Shown: positions 14,401 to 22,901, numbered from the stretch's first letter. The stretch is 35,991 nucleotides of DNA from TC-15 sp034437275 (GCA_034437275.1 DAOTUD010000196.1:1-35991); one strand, 5' to 3'. Numbers and translations are program-made. Notes: a model not told the origin generated them from the sequence alone.

Positions 14401-15328
14401 GCTTCCCCCCAAAAGATGTAAAGTGTCCGTTATACCTTGCCATAGCAGGCTGCCATGCCGGTAAGTTGGTCTGGCAGCCGACTGCTTCGATCACGAACGA
14501 GGCCAACACCGCGCCCAGTTGTGCACTTTCTTCGGGCGAGGCATCGCTCAGCAGGCCGGCCAGAAAACCGGTCGTAAAGCCATCCCCGGCACCGGTCGTG
14601 TCGACGACTTCCGCAGGGGCTACTGCCGGAATGGTGGTGGTCCCCGCAGCAGTGCAGATCTGTGCGCCGTGCTCGCCGCGCGTGATCACGACGCCACGCG
14701 TGGTGGAGCCGAGGAGTTGGTCCACCCGTTGGTAGTCAAACGCGCGCAGGACGTAGTCACTTTCGATGTGATTCATCAGTACGTAGCTGCTGGCCGCCAG
14801 AAAATGCCCCAGGTCCGCTTTGGGATAGGAGAAGACATCCGCCTTCATATTCCACACGACCGGCACCCCGGCCTCCTGCGCGCGGTGTACAAACTGGCGG
14901 TTGTAGGCGAACTGGCCGACGCTTACCAGCACAAACCGGTATTGGTTCAGGTTGTGCAGGGCCAACTCGTCGTCCCAGGCATCTGACGCGCCGGGGAAGA
15001 AAAAGTTTTGATATTCCCCTTCCTGGTTCAAGAAAAGATAGCTGTGCGATGTCTGCTCACCGGGCAGGCGGATGCAGTTCGCGGTGTCGACTTGCTGGTC
15101 TTCGAGATAGTGAATGTAGTCTTTGCCGTAGGAATCGTCGCCCAACACCATCGCCGCCCCGGACCGGAAGCCAAGACGCGCCAGCCCGACAGCGACGTTC
15201 GCGCCGCAGCCGCCATAGGTAAAGGTGTCCGGCACCGAACACAGGCGCGCCGTCTCCCCAACCTGCGGACTGTGCGAGACCCGGCTGATATGATCGATGC
15301 TGGGATATCCGGTTGCCAATACGTCCAT
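14393..15328 (-). CDS. PfkB-family carbohydrate/nucleoside kinase
   Basis: A 311-residue ribokinase-fold kinase. The N-terminal substrate site is TYGGCGANVAVGLARLG (38-54). The C-terminal PfkB signature VDTTGAGDGF (242-251) contains the anion hole and catalytic base Asp249. Family members phosphorylate ribose, nucleosides or related sugars with ATP. It lies 3 nt downstream of the nicotinamidase-like gene and overlaps the phosphorylase gene, which suggests it acts on a nucleoside or on ribose released from it. The exact substrate is open. Confidence 0.88.
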   Translation of the reverse strand: MDVLATGYPSIDHISRVSHSPQVGETARLCSVPDTFTYGGCGANVAVGLARLGFRSGAAMVLGDDSYGKDYIHYLEDQQVDTANCIRLPGEQTSHSYLFLNQEGEYQNFFFPGASDAWDDELALHNLNQYRFVLVSVGQFAYNRQFVHRAQEAGVPVVWNMKADVFSYPKADLGHFLAASSYVLMNHIESDYVLRAFDYQRVDQLLGSTTRGVVITRGEHGAQICTAAGTTTIPAVAPAEVVDTTGAGDGFTTGFLAGLLSDASPEESAQLGAVLASFVIEAVGCQTNLPAWQPAMARYNGHFTSFGGKHD

Positions 15329-15331
15329 ACG

Positions 15332-15901
15332 CTAGGCTTCCTGGTCCGCGTCGAGCATGGCGATCGCTTCGGTGACGGGGACAACGCGCCCCATGTACTT
15401 GTCGATGTCCTCCAGGTTGGCGGTCTGGAGGTGCGGCTTGTCGGTCGACACACACTCGCGGGGCACGACGACGTAGTAGTTGGACTGGAATGCATCCTGT
15501 GCAGTGGCTCGGATGCACACGTTCGTTTTCGTCCCCAAGAGGAACAGCGTATCAATGTGGTTGTCGCGCAAGATCAAGTCGAGATCGGTGCCCACAAACG
15601 CGCTGTACCGCCGCTTGTTGATCACATAGTCTTCTGGCTGTGGGGCCAGCGGTGGCGCAAGGTCCACGCCGGGGGTATCGGCCCGACAGTGGGGTCGCAC
15701 ATGTTCGAGTTCCCAGTCCGGCTTGCCCGGGCGATGGGAGTCGATGACCCAGATGATCACGGCTCCCCGGGTGCGTGCCTCACGGACGAAATCGTCGATG
15801 TGGGGCACAATCTGCGCGGCTTCAGCGTGGGACACCTTGCCTGCCGGGTCGGTGAAGTCCTTGACAACATCAATTACCAGCACTGCGTGATTGCTGCTCA
15901 T
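15332..15901 (-). CDS. Isochorismatase-superfamily cysteine hydrolase, nicotinamidase-like
   Basis: A 189-residue alpha/beta hydrolase with the family triad Asp11 (VIDVVKDF), Lys96 (NKRRYSAF) and Cys129 (GTKTNVCIRATAQDA). It also shows a metal-site pattern Asp54-x-His56 (IDSHRPG) and His71 (RPHC), as in PncA nicotinamidases. This makes hydrolysis of nicotinamide to nicotinate a good guess. Other amide substrates such as ureido compounds are possible. It lies 6 nt after the permease gene and 3 nt before the PfkB gene within the nucleoside operon. Confidence 0.85.
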   Translation of the reverse strand: MSSNHAVLVIDVVKDFTDPAGKVSHAEAAQIVPHIDDFVREARTRGAVIIWVIDSHRPGKPDWELEHVRPHCRADTPGVDLAPPLAPQPEDYVINKRRYSAFVGTDLDLILRDNHIDTLFLLGTKTNVCIRATAQDAFQSNYYVVVPRECVSTDKPHLQTANLEDIDKYMGRVVPVTEAIAMLDADQEA

Positions 15902-15907
15902 ATATAC

Positions 15908-16810
15908 CTACCATCCCTTGCGCCACTCTTTACGGACCGAAATGACGACCAACGCCAACACAACCATCACATACGGCATCATCTGCAAAAATTCGGTGGG
16001 AACGATAGTATCGCGCCGCAGTTGCAGCCGGAACTGGAGCGCCTCGAAGAAGCCGAAGAGCAGGCAGGCGATTGCCGTCCAGCCGGGCCGCGCGGCTGCG
16101 AAGTACACCGCCGCCAGCGCGATGAAGCCCCGGTCGTTGGTCATCCCTTCGCGGAACTGCAACAGATCGCCGACCGACAGATGCGCGCCGGCCAGGCCGC
16201 ACATCGCCCCGCCCAGAATCAGCGCCAGATATTGCATGCCCTTCACTGAGATGCCGGCGGTCTCGGCGGCTTCGGGATGCTCACCGACAGCACGCAGATG
16301 TCCGCCGATCACGGTCCGGTAAAGGTAGAGCGAGACCAGTGGGATAAGTATCCACGACACGTACACCAGCGGCGAATGGTCGGAGAGTATCTCACCGATC
16401 CAGGGGAGTTTATGCACCAGCGGGATCTTCACAGCGACTAATTTTTCGACCCCTTCCGGCGTGAATGTACCGCTTACGCCATAGCGGATATCCATCAAAT
16501 AGGCTGTGCCACCTAGCGCCAGGAAGTTGAGCGCCAGCCCAGCCACGATCAAGTTGGCGCGGAGCGTGATCACCGCCAGCGCGAAAAATGCGCCCAGCCC
16601 GGCCCCGGTGAGGGTCGCGATCAGCACGCCCATCCAGCTTGAGCCGGTCTCGTGGGCGGCTGCGGCGGCGGCAAACGCCCCGGACAGCATCATGCCTTCC
16701 AACGCAATGTTGATCAGGCCCACCTGGTAGCTCAGCAAGCCGGCCATCCCCACCATGATCAAGGGGGTAGAAATTCGCAGTGTGGCTGCGCTGAGATCAA
16801 TAACGTTCAC
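15908..16810 (-). CDS. ABC transporter permease, BMP/nucleoside type (NupQ-like)
   Basis: A 300-residue inner-membrane permease of the branched-chain/BMP importer class with about nine hydrophobic helices. Signatures include NIALEGMMLSGAFAAA near the N-terminus and VGEHPEAAETAGISVKGMQY before the last helices, the cytoplasmic coupling region. The GTG start at 16810 follows AAAGGAG at 6 nt spacing. It pairs with the larger permease upstream to form the channel of a nucleoside importer with the double ATPase and the BMP binding protein. Confidence is high for the transporter class, moderate for nucleosides as substrate. Confidence 0.92.
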   Translation of the reverse strand: MNVIDLSAATLRISTPLIMVGMAGLLSYQVGLINIALEGMMLSGAFAAAAAAHETGSSWMGVLIATLTGAGLGAFFALAVITLRANLIVAGLALNFLALGGTAYLMDIRYGVSGTFTPEGVEKLVAVKIPLVHKLPWIGEILSDHSPLVYVSWILIPLVSLYLYRTVIGGHLRAVGEHPEAAETAGISVKGMQYLALILGGAMCGLAGAHLSVGDLLQFREGMTNDRGFIALAAVYFAAARPGWTAIACLLFGFFEALQFRLQLRRDTIVPTEFLQMMPYVMVVLALVVISVRKEWRKGW

Positions 16811-16831
16811 CCTGCACTCCTTTTCTCGGAC

Positions 16832-18241
16832 CTACGAGGCAGTCGCCGTAGAGTCTTGTGTTTCCTGTTCGGTCTTGATCTGTCGCCGCCGGGCCAGCCA
16901 GTCCAGGCTGAGGTCGATGGCGACGAAGAAGATGATAAGCGCCTGGATCACGTCCACCAGATCGATCGGTACGTCGGTGAACAGTTCGATGGTCGTCGCG
17001 CCGCTGCGCAGTACGCCGAACAACAGCGCCCCGACCAGCACCCCGACGGGTGAGTTTCGCGCCAGGAGAGCCATCGTCAGCCCGTCGAACCCAAACCCGG
17101 GCGAGAACCGCGCCTTGAAGTTGTGGTGCCGGCCCAGCACTTCGCCGGCCCCGGCCAGCCCGCCGAGCAGGCCGCTGATGAACATCACCTGCAGGATCGT
17201 CGCGGCGACGGGGATGCCGGACCACCGCGCGAACAGCGGGTTGTCGCCCACCATGCGCGTCTCGTAGCCCAGGCGCAGGCGCTGCATGAGCACGAGCATG
17301 ATCACGACACACACCAGCGCAATGATGAAGCTGGCGTTAAACGCCGACCGGTCGACCAGGCGGGGCAGTTCAGCTTTGGGCGAGATCGTCTCCGACTGCG
17401 CGTTCGCCATGCCGGGCAGGAACATCGGCCCGCTTTGCACCATGTAGCTGGTGAACTCGATGGCGATATAGTTGAACATGATCGTGGTGACGACCTCGTC
17501 CACCCGCAGCCGGGCTTTCAGATAGCCGGGGATGAAGCCCCAGATCCCCCCGGCTACCGCCGCCGCTGCCAGCGCCAGCATGACCAGCAGCAGGCTGGGG
17601 AGCTGGACGAAGGTGAACCCGACCCAGGCCGCGGCCAGGGCCCCCATGTAGAGTGAGCCTTCGACCCCGACGTTGAAGATGCCGGCGCGGAAGGCGATGG
17701 CAGTCCCCAGGCCGGTGAAAATGATCGGCGTGGCCGCCAGCAGCGAGTCGGCGCGTTTGCGCGGCGTGCCGAGCGCATCCCCGAACAAGGTGCGGAAGGT
17801 GTCCAGCGGGTCCTTATCGGACAGTTCCAGGATCAGCGCGCTGACCAGCAGCGCCATCTCCAGCGTGATCACGACCCGCGCGATGTGGTTCATGATCTCG
17901 GCAAACTGCTCTTGCCACATCGATTCCGAAAATCTGTGCCCGCAGTTTTTACACACGGCAGCGCCCGGTCGTGAGAAAGTGCCGCATTCGGTGCAGCGGC
18001 GATCCAGCATGGGGATCAGCACGAACCACAACGGGGCCAGTAACAAAATGCCGCCAGCCCCGCCGATCACACTGCCGCTCAGTGCGCTCCACCACCACTG
18101 CCGGTTGCGACTGTGCACAATCGTGGTGGTGATCAGGCCGCCGATCACGGCCCAGGCGATCACGCCCAGCCAGACATGACCCGATCCTTGCAAGATTGGC
18201 GCGATAATCCAGTACGGAAGCGGGGTTGGTTCCCTAAACAT
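16832..18241 (-). CDS. ABC transporter permease (NupP-like) with N-terminal zinc-ribbon extension
   Basis: A 469-residue protein. The canonical permease starts near residue 115 and includes FNVGVEGSLYMGALAAA and VGDNPLFARWSGIPV. In front lies an unusual extension with two or three hydrophobic helices (about 10-78) and a four-Cys zinc ribbon, Cys83-x2-Cys86 and Cys97-x2-Cys100, in RRCTECGTFSRPG and CKNCGHRF. NupP-like permeases are normally about 350 residues and lack this. The extra domain would probably face the cytoplasm, given the positive-inside rule. GAGGA lies 7 nt before the ATG. The gene is between the ATPase and the second permease. Confidence 0.9.
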   Translation of the reverse strand: MFREPTPLPYWIIAPILQGSGHVWLGVIAWAVIGGLITTTIVHSRNRQWWWSALSGSVIGGAGGILLLAPLWFVLIPMLDRRCTECGTFSRPGAAVCKNCGHRFSESMWQEQFAEIMNHIARVVITLEMALLVSALILELSDKDPLDTFRTLFGDALGTPRKRADSLLAATPIIFTGLGTAIAFRAGIFNVGVEGSLYMGALAAAWVGFTFVQLPSLLLVMLALAAAAVAGGIWGFIPGYLKARLRVDEVVTTIMFNYIAIEFTSYMVQSGPMFLPGMANAQSETISPKAELPRLVDRSAFNASFIIALVCVVIMLVLMQRLRLGYETRMVGDNPLFARWSGIPVAATILQVMFISGLLGGLAGAGEVLGRHHNFKARFSPGFGFDGLTMALLARNSPVGVLVGALLFGVLRSGATTIELFTDVPIDLVDVIQALIIFFVAIDLSLDWLARRRQIKTEQETQDSTATAS

Positions 18242-18256
18242 AAACAGTCCTCGTCA

Positions 18257-19954
18257 TTATTTTGCAGGCCGCCGGAAGCGAAGGAAGGCGACCAGGGATT
18301 TGAGTCGCGCGGCGATGTGTTCCCGGTAGACATACAGCAGCGCCCCCGCGCCGAAAGCGGTGATCATGCTGCTGAGCAATGTGCCCTTTTGCTGCCAACC
18401 GGCGCGAGGAGCCAGGTCCGGGCTTTGGTCGCCAGGCGTGCCGCTGTCCGCTGTGACGCCGGTCATCATCAGCCCTAGCTGCTCGATATCAGCGTCCTGC
18501 TGGTCCACCACGTTCACGATCTGTCCCTCGTAGATAACGGCGATCCGGTCCGAGAGCAGCAGAATTTCGTCCAGGTCTGCCGAGATCAACAAAATGGCGG
18601 TGTCCTCGGCGCGCAGGCGTAACAGTTCTTCGTGTACAAATTGGGTCGCGCCGATATCAAGGCCGCGTGTGGGCTGTGCCGCCAGCAAGACCTGCGGCGA
18701 ACCGGACAGTTCGCGCCCAATGACAACTTTCTGGGCGTTGCCGCCGGACAGGGTCCTGACGCGGACATTCGGCCCCCGGACCCGGATATCGAATTCGTCG
18801 ATGGTGCGCCGGGTAAAGTGCCGCATGTGCTGGGGGATCAGCATACCCCAGCGCGACAGCGGCGGTTTATGGTAGCGGGTCGAGACCACGTTTTCGGTCA
18901 GGGTGGAGTCGGGACTCAGCCCTTCGTGCGTGCGATCTTCGGGGATCAGCGCCAGCCCACGCGCGCGGCGTTGGCGGTTGCGCAGGCGTGTTACCACCTC
19001 CTCACTGAGCACGATGTCGCCCTGTGTGGGGAAGCGCAGCCCGACCAGCGTTTCGATCAATTCGCGCTGGCCGTTGCCCTCCACGCCCGCCAGCCCGACG
19101 ATCTCGCCCGAGTTGACGGTCAGGTTGATGCTGCGCAGCGCCGGCAAGCCCCGGTTGTCGTCGGCGTGCAGGTCACGCACGATCAGGCGCGGCGTTCCCG
19201 TTTGGGTCGCGGTGGTTGGCCGTTGGACCTGCTTCAAATCCCGCCCGACCATCATCTGCGCGATGGTTTCCGGCGTGGTGTCGGCGACGGTCAGCGTACC
19301 GACCGTTTTGCCGTTGCGCAGAATTGTGGCGCGTTCGCAGATCGCCATCACTTCGCGCAGCTTATGGGTGATGAAGATCACCGTGCGGCCTTCATCCACC
19401 AGACGCCGCAGAATCTCGAATAAGTCCTTCACTTCCTGCGGGGTCAGCACGGCGGAGGGTTCGTCCAGAATGAGTAATTCAGCGTTGCGATACAGCAGCT
19501 TGAGGATTTCCACACGCTGCTGTACGCCCACCGAGAGCGTCGACACCTGGGCGGTGGGGTCCACCTTCAGCCCGAACCGCTCCGACAACGCTGCGACCTC
19601 CGTGTTCATGACCGACTGGTTGACGAACGGCCCCCGGTGTGGTTCATAGCCGAGCGTCACATTCTCGGCGACGGATAACGAAGGGACCAGTTGAAAATGC
19701 TGGTGGACCATGTCGATGCCGAGGCTGATGGCCGTCTGGGGATTGGAGACGGTCACCTGTTCCCCCTTCAAATAAATGTGCCCGGCATCTGCTTTTTCCA
19801 TGCCGTAGAGGATCTTCATCAGGGTGGATTTGCCCGCACCGTTTTCCCCGACCAGAGCATGGATTTCGCCCTGGGTGACCTCAAAATGGATGTTGTCGTT
19901 GGCGACAACGCCCGGGAAATATTTGGTGATACCCACCATCCGTAAGTAACTCAT
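18257..19954 (-). CDS. Nucleoside-type ABC importer ATPase, double domain, with C-terminal membrane tail
   Basis: A 565-residue protein with two ABC domains in tandem, as in NupO/RbsA. Domain 1 has Walker A GENGAGKST (36-44), signature LSVGVQQRVEIL and Walker B LLILDEPSAVLT. Domain 2 has the degenerate Walker A GVEGNGQREL, signature LSGGNAQKVVIGREL and a B segment reading VLLAAQPTRGLD. The last 50 residues are unusual: a hydrophobic helix (GTLLSSMITAFGAGALLYVY) and then a basic tail ending RFRRPAK. It energises the two permeases downstream. GAGG lies upstream of the ATG. Confidence 0.92.
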   Translation of the reverse strand: MSYLRMVGITKYFPGVVANDNIHFEVTQGEIHALVGENGAGKSTLMKILYGMEKADAGHIYLKGEQVTVSNPQTAISLGIDMVHQHFQLVPSLSVAENVTLGYEPHRGPFVNQSVMNTEVAALSERFGLKVDPTAQVSTLSVGVQQRVEILKLLYRNAELLILDEPSAVLTPQEVKDLFEILRRLVDEGRTVIFITHKLREVMAICERATILRNGKTVGTLTVADTTPETIAQMMVGRDLKQVQRPTTATQTGTPRLIVRDLHADDNRGLPALRSINLTVNSGEIVGLAGVEGNGQRELIETLVGLRFPTQGDIVLSEEVVTRLRNRQRRARGLALIPEDRTHEGLSPDSTLTENVVSTRYHKPPLSRWGMLIPQHMRHFTRRTIDEFDIRVRGPNVRVRTLSGGNAQKVVIGRELSGSPQVLLAAQPTRGLDIGATQFVHEELLRLRAEDTAILLISADLDEILLLSDRIAVIYEGQIVNVVDQQDADIEQLGLMMTGVTADSGTPGDQSPDLAPRAGWQQKGTLLSSMITAFGAGALLYVYREHIAARLKSLVAFLRFRRPAK

Positions 19955-19974
19955 TGAAACCTCAATGGATACCG

Positions 19975-20003
19975 GACCGCTTCAGCGGTGAACTGAAGCG
20001 GTC
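19975..20003 (-). other. Intercistronic hairpin between binding-protein and ATPase genes
   Basis: GACCGCTTCAG (19975-19985) and CTGAAGCGGTC (19993-20003) form a perfect 11-bp stem with a 7-nt loop, 27 nt after the binding-protein stop. No U-tract follows on the minus strand. In many ABC operons a hairpin here stabilises the upstream message, so the binding protein is made in excess over the membrane subunits. Confidence 0.75.
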
Positions 20004-20030
20004 ACGTTTATGTCATCAACAGACTGTGGC

Positions 20031-21140
20031 TTACTCGGCCAATGCGGCGCGGAGTTCTTCCACACCTTCGCACGTCGGGTTCTCATCAACAATGGCGAAC
20101 ATGTCCGGCTCCAGCGTGCGGATATCGATCACGTCGCGCTCGCCCGCGATGATTTCTTCGCGGAAGGTGTCCACCTGCTGCATGTATTCGGTGGGGATGA
20201 TGTGGCGCGTGTAGGTCATGTCGGACAGCCCAACGCCGTCTTCCTCGAGGCCGTATTGCAGCACCGTGCCGCCCTCAAGTTCGCCGTTGACGCCCAGTTC
20301 GATCGTGTTGTAGATCGCCACGTCGACCCGCTTGAGCATACTGGTCAGGACAAAGCCCGGAGCCAGGTAGTCCTGGTCGCTGTCGACGCCGATCGCGAAG
20401 AAGCTCTCGTCCTTGGCGGCTTCGATCACGCCCGCGCCGGTGCCACCGGCAACCTGGAAGACCACGTCGGCCCCCTGCTCGTTCATCGCCAGCGCCATCT
20501 CGCGGCCTTTGCCCGGATCGGCGAAGGCGTTGGCGTAGGCCATCAGCATGTCGATATCCGGGTTGATCTCGCAGGCCCCTTGCAGATACCCGTACAGGAA
20601 CACGTCGATGCCGCTGGACTTTACGCCGCCGATCACACCGAGGACGGCGTCATCGTTGGCTTGCTCGATGGTGTCATCAGTGGTGACCATCGCGGCCAGC
20701 GCCCCGGCCAGGTACGAACCGGTGTGCTCGTCGAACATAATCGAGACTACGTTCGGCTGGTCGACTATCACGTTGACGATAGCGAAGGTGGTGTCGGGGT
20801 AGTCCGGTGCGATGCGGCCTAGCGGCTCGAAGTGGCTGAACTCCAGCGTGATGACCAGATCGAAGCCGGCCTCGGCAGCGGTACGGAGCAACTGCTCGGC
20901 CTCGCCGACCGGGTCCGAGGATTCAAGCGGGACGACTTCCACGCCCAACTCCTGCGCGGCCAGGGTCAAACCGGCAAACGCGGAGTCGTTGTACGAACGG
21001 TCGCCCAGGCCACCCTGTGCAACGATGAGCGCTACGCTGTAGTCGGACTGGCCTTCAGCTTGTGGGGCAGCGGTGAGGCCACTCGCCAGCGCTAATGCAA
21101 CGACCAATGCCAGCGCGATAACTTTAAATTTTAAACGCAT
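20031..21140 (-). CDS. BMP-family nucleoside-binding protein
   Basis: A 369-residue secreted solute receptor of the BMP/PnrA/Med family, which binds purine or other nucleosides. The N-terminal hydrophobic signal (about 5-25) ends near LTAAPQAEG. The mature part opens ALIVAQGGLGDRSYNDSAFAG, a variant of the family signature GxGDxSFND. Later motifs include FAIVNVIVDQPNVVSIMFDE and GVIGGVKSSGIDVFL. No lipobox Cys is visible, unlike most BMP proteins of monoderms. AAAGGAG precedes the ATG. It lies directly after the GntR regulator gene and before the ATPase gene. Confidence 0.93.
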   Translation of the reverse strand: MRLKFKVIALALVVALALASGLTAAPQAEGQSDYSVALIVAQGGLGDRSYNDSAFAGLTLAAQELGVEVVPLESSDPVGEAEQLLRTAAEAGFDLVITLEFSHFEPLGRIAPDYPDTTFAIVNVIVDQPNVVSIMFDEHTGSYLAGALAAMVTTDDTIEQANDDAVLGVIGGVKSSGIDVFLYGYLQGACEINPDIDMLMAYANAFADPGKGREMALAMNEQGADVVFQVAGGTGAGVIEAAKDESFFAIGVDSDQDYLAPGFVLTSMLKRVDVAIYNTIELGVNGELEGGTVLQYGLEEDGVGLSDMTYTRHIIPTEYMQQVDTFREEIIAGERDVIDIRTLEPDMFAIVDENPTCEGVEELRAALAE

Positions 21141-21257
21141 CGTGCTAACTCCTTTATGCTATTGAGGTTAACGATATATAGTGTGTTGTTTGGGTTTTTG
21201 ACAGATGTTGTGATTATGTGCGCCTCCTTGCTTGTCTAAGGGATCGACAGGGAATAA

Positions 21258-22001
21258 TTAGCGACGTAATCGCACCGCATAACGGTAAAAATCGGCGCGG
21301 TAAAATGCTTTTACTACCTCGACGGGGATATGCTCGCGGTCCCAGGTCAGGCGCGTGGCCTTCAGCAGCGGCATGCCCGGCGAGATACTCAGCAGTTCGG
21401 CTAACGTGCGCCCGGCAGTGATTGCCTCCAGCGTTTCCTCAGCTTCCATCAACTCAATGCCTTTTCGCTCCAAGACGACGTACAACGAGCCGACCGCTTC
21501 GAGTTCTTCCAATGTGAGATCGGTCCGGTTCACATGTGCATCGTGGACCGCCACCGGGCGATCCTCCACCGAACGCAGGCGTTTCAGGTGCAGGATGTCT
21601 ATGCCGGGACTAAGCCCGAGTTGGGCTGCGATTGGTTCGGGGGCAGGGATGATCTCGTAGGCCAGGGTTTTGGACGACGCCTGCAAGCCGCGTGCGTGCA
21701 TGTCCTCGGTGAAACTTTCCAGGCGTTGCAGGTGGTGGTCGAGTGGTGTGGGGGTGACAAACGTCCCACGGCCTTTTTCGCGATAGATCAAGCCTTGATT
21801 GACCAGTTGCGCCATGGCGTGCCGCACGGTCATCACGCTGATCTGGCACTGGTGGGCGATGGCCGTTTCCGAGGGGAGCGGCTCGCGGAGTCGCCACGTC
21901 CCGTTGACGATCAGCTTTTCGAGCTGTTCGTGCAACTGTTGGTAGATCGGGATCGCGCTGTGTTTGTCGATTCGAAGCCGGTCAAGGATATTGTTGGGCA
22001 T
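21258..22001 (-). CDS. GntR-family transcriptional regulator (HutC/UTRA type)
   Basis: A 247-residue regulator. Residues about 12-80 form the winged helix (PIYQQLHEQLEKLIVNG, LPSETAIAHQCQISVMTVRHAMAQL, then GRGTFV). Residues about 95-240 form a UTRA effector domain (LHLKRLRSVEDRPVAVHDAHV). UTRA domains bind small metabolites, often sugar phosphates, and release DNA. It is the first gene of the nucleoside operon and probably represses it. No clear Shine-Dalgarno precedes the ATG. The leader contains a near-palindrome just downstream of the predicted transcription start, consistent with autoregulation. Confidence 0.92.
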   Translation of the reverse strand: MPNNILDRLRIDKHSAIPIYQQLHEQLEKLIVNGTWRLREPLPSETAIAHQCQISVMTVRHAMAQLVNQGLIYREKGRGTFVTPTPLDHHLQRLESFTEDMHARGLQASSKTLAYEIIPAPEPIAAQLGLSPGIDILHLKRLRSVEDRPVAVHDAHVNRTDLTLEELEAVGSLYVVLERKGIELMEAEETLEAITAGRTLAELLSISPGMPLLKATRLTWDREHIPVEVVKAFYRADFYRYAVRLRR

Positions 22002-22011
22002 AATATATATA

Positions 22012-22025
22012 ACTGTATATCTAGT
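22012..22025. promoter_or_regulatory. Candidate operator of the GntR regulator
   Basis: ACTGTATATCTAGT (22012-22025) is a near-palindrome (ACT..ATAT..AGT) in an AT-rich stretch just downstream of the predicted start point of the regulator promoter. A related CTATATATC lies in the leader of the binding-protein gene near 21170-21182 (minus strand). Confidence 0.4.
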
Positions 22026-22036
22026 TCTCTATATAT

Positions 22037-22064
22037 ATCATAGCCCGCTTTTGGACTTTGTCAA
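22037..22064 (-). promoter_or_regulatory. Consensus sigma70 promoter for the nucleoside operon
   Basis: On the minus strand a perfect TTGACA (22059-22064) and TATGAT (22037-22042) are 16 nt apart. Transcription would start near 22030, some 30 nt before the GntR ATG. Confidence 0.8.
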
Positions 22065-22153
22065 TACCACCGCCGTTCGTAGCGGGCTTGCACCTGCCTC
22101 GTAAATCCTATAGGCTGAAGTATCTGCGGCTATAGAAGCGAGGCGAGGTCCGT

Positions 22154-22804
22154 ATGTCACTTTCCGATCACGACAACCTGAATCAATGGGCGCGCGCGAT
22201 GGAAGCCCAGATGGCACACCAGCGCGGCGAACTGCGCGCGCGTCCACCAGAGCAGGTCGCCCACCGCAGCGGGGCCATCTGGGACCCGGCTGCCGGGACG
22301 TTGGCGCTGGCCTTCATGCAGCAGCCGCTGGTCGTCCCCGTGCCTGACTATGACGTCCAGCATCCAGATGGCAGCGCCGCGCCAACCATGCTCCAGGCGT
22401 TAGCCACGGCCTACCTGCTGACGGCGGACGGCACACCGCGCGCCGGGGAATGGGTCGCGTTCCGCGAACTGCCGGACGGTGTGTTTTACCACCGCGCGTT
22501 TACCGGCTACACCGGCGGCGTGCTGACCCGCACCCTGGGCGACGATCTGGATGCGGTTGTGCGCGGCGCACAGTCTGCGGGCGGCGAAGCGCTGGACGGG
22601 TTTGGTGACGTGGCGTATGCGTTCCGGGTGCTGCCCAGGTTGTGGTTGGCGATGGTCTACTGGCTGGGCGACAAGGAAGATGGCTTCCCGCCCCAGGCCA
22701 GCGTGCTGTTTGATCGCGCGGCAAGCCACTACATGATCCTGGATGGGCTGGCGATTATCGGCAGCCAGCTCACCCGGCGGATTCTGGCGGGGGCGCGGGC
22801 GTGA
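22154..22804 (+). CDS. DUF3786 domain protein
   Basis: A 216-residue cytosolic protein that matches the DUF3786 pattern. This is seen in LTADGTPRAGEWVAFRELPDG in the middle, a Gly-rich turn, then VLPRLWLAMVYWLGDKEDGFP and VLFDRAASHYMILDGLAIIG. This family is widespread in anaerobes and has no established function. It is divergent from the nucleoside operon and ends about 70 nt before the promoter of the branched-chain amino acid operon. No clear partner is visible. Identity of the family is from memory of its consensus. Confidence 0.75.
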   Translation: MSLSDHDNLNQWARAMEAQMAHQRGELRARPPEQVAHRSGAIWDPAAGTLALAFMQQPLVVPVPDYDVQHPDGSAAPTMLQALATAYLLTADGTPRAGEWVAFRELPDGVFYHRAFTGYTGGVLTRTLGDDLDAVVRGAQSAGGEALDGFGDVAYAFRVLPRLWLAMVYWLGDKEDGFPPQASVLFDRAASHYMILDGLAIIGSQLTRRILAGARA

Positions 22805-22872
22805 TACAGACGGCTTGCTGGCGGGGGCTTTGTATACTTTGAACAAAACAACATTTTTTTCTACCGACTTGC

Positions 22873-22901
22873 TTGACATATCGTGTTATATGGCGTACAG
22901 T
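22873..22901 (+). promoter_or_regulatory. Sigma70 promoter of the ilv-leu operon
   Basis: A perfect TTGACA (22873-22878), 17-nt spacer and TACAGT (22896-22901). Transcription would begin near 22908, leaving about 430 nt of leader before ilvD. Confidence 0.8.

Noticed and set aside
15008..16249. 413-codon + strand frame opposite the hydrolase and permease genes
   Set aside because: Spans three well-supported minus-strand genes and has no family features.
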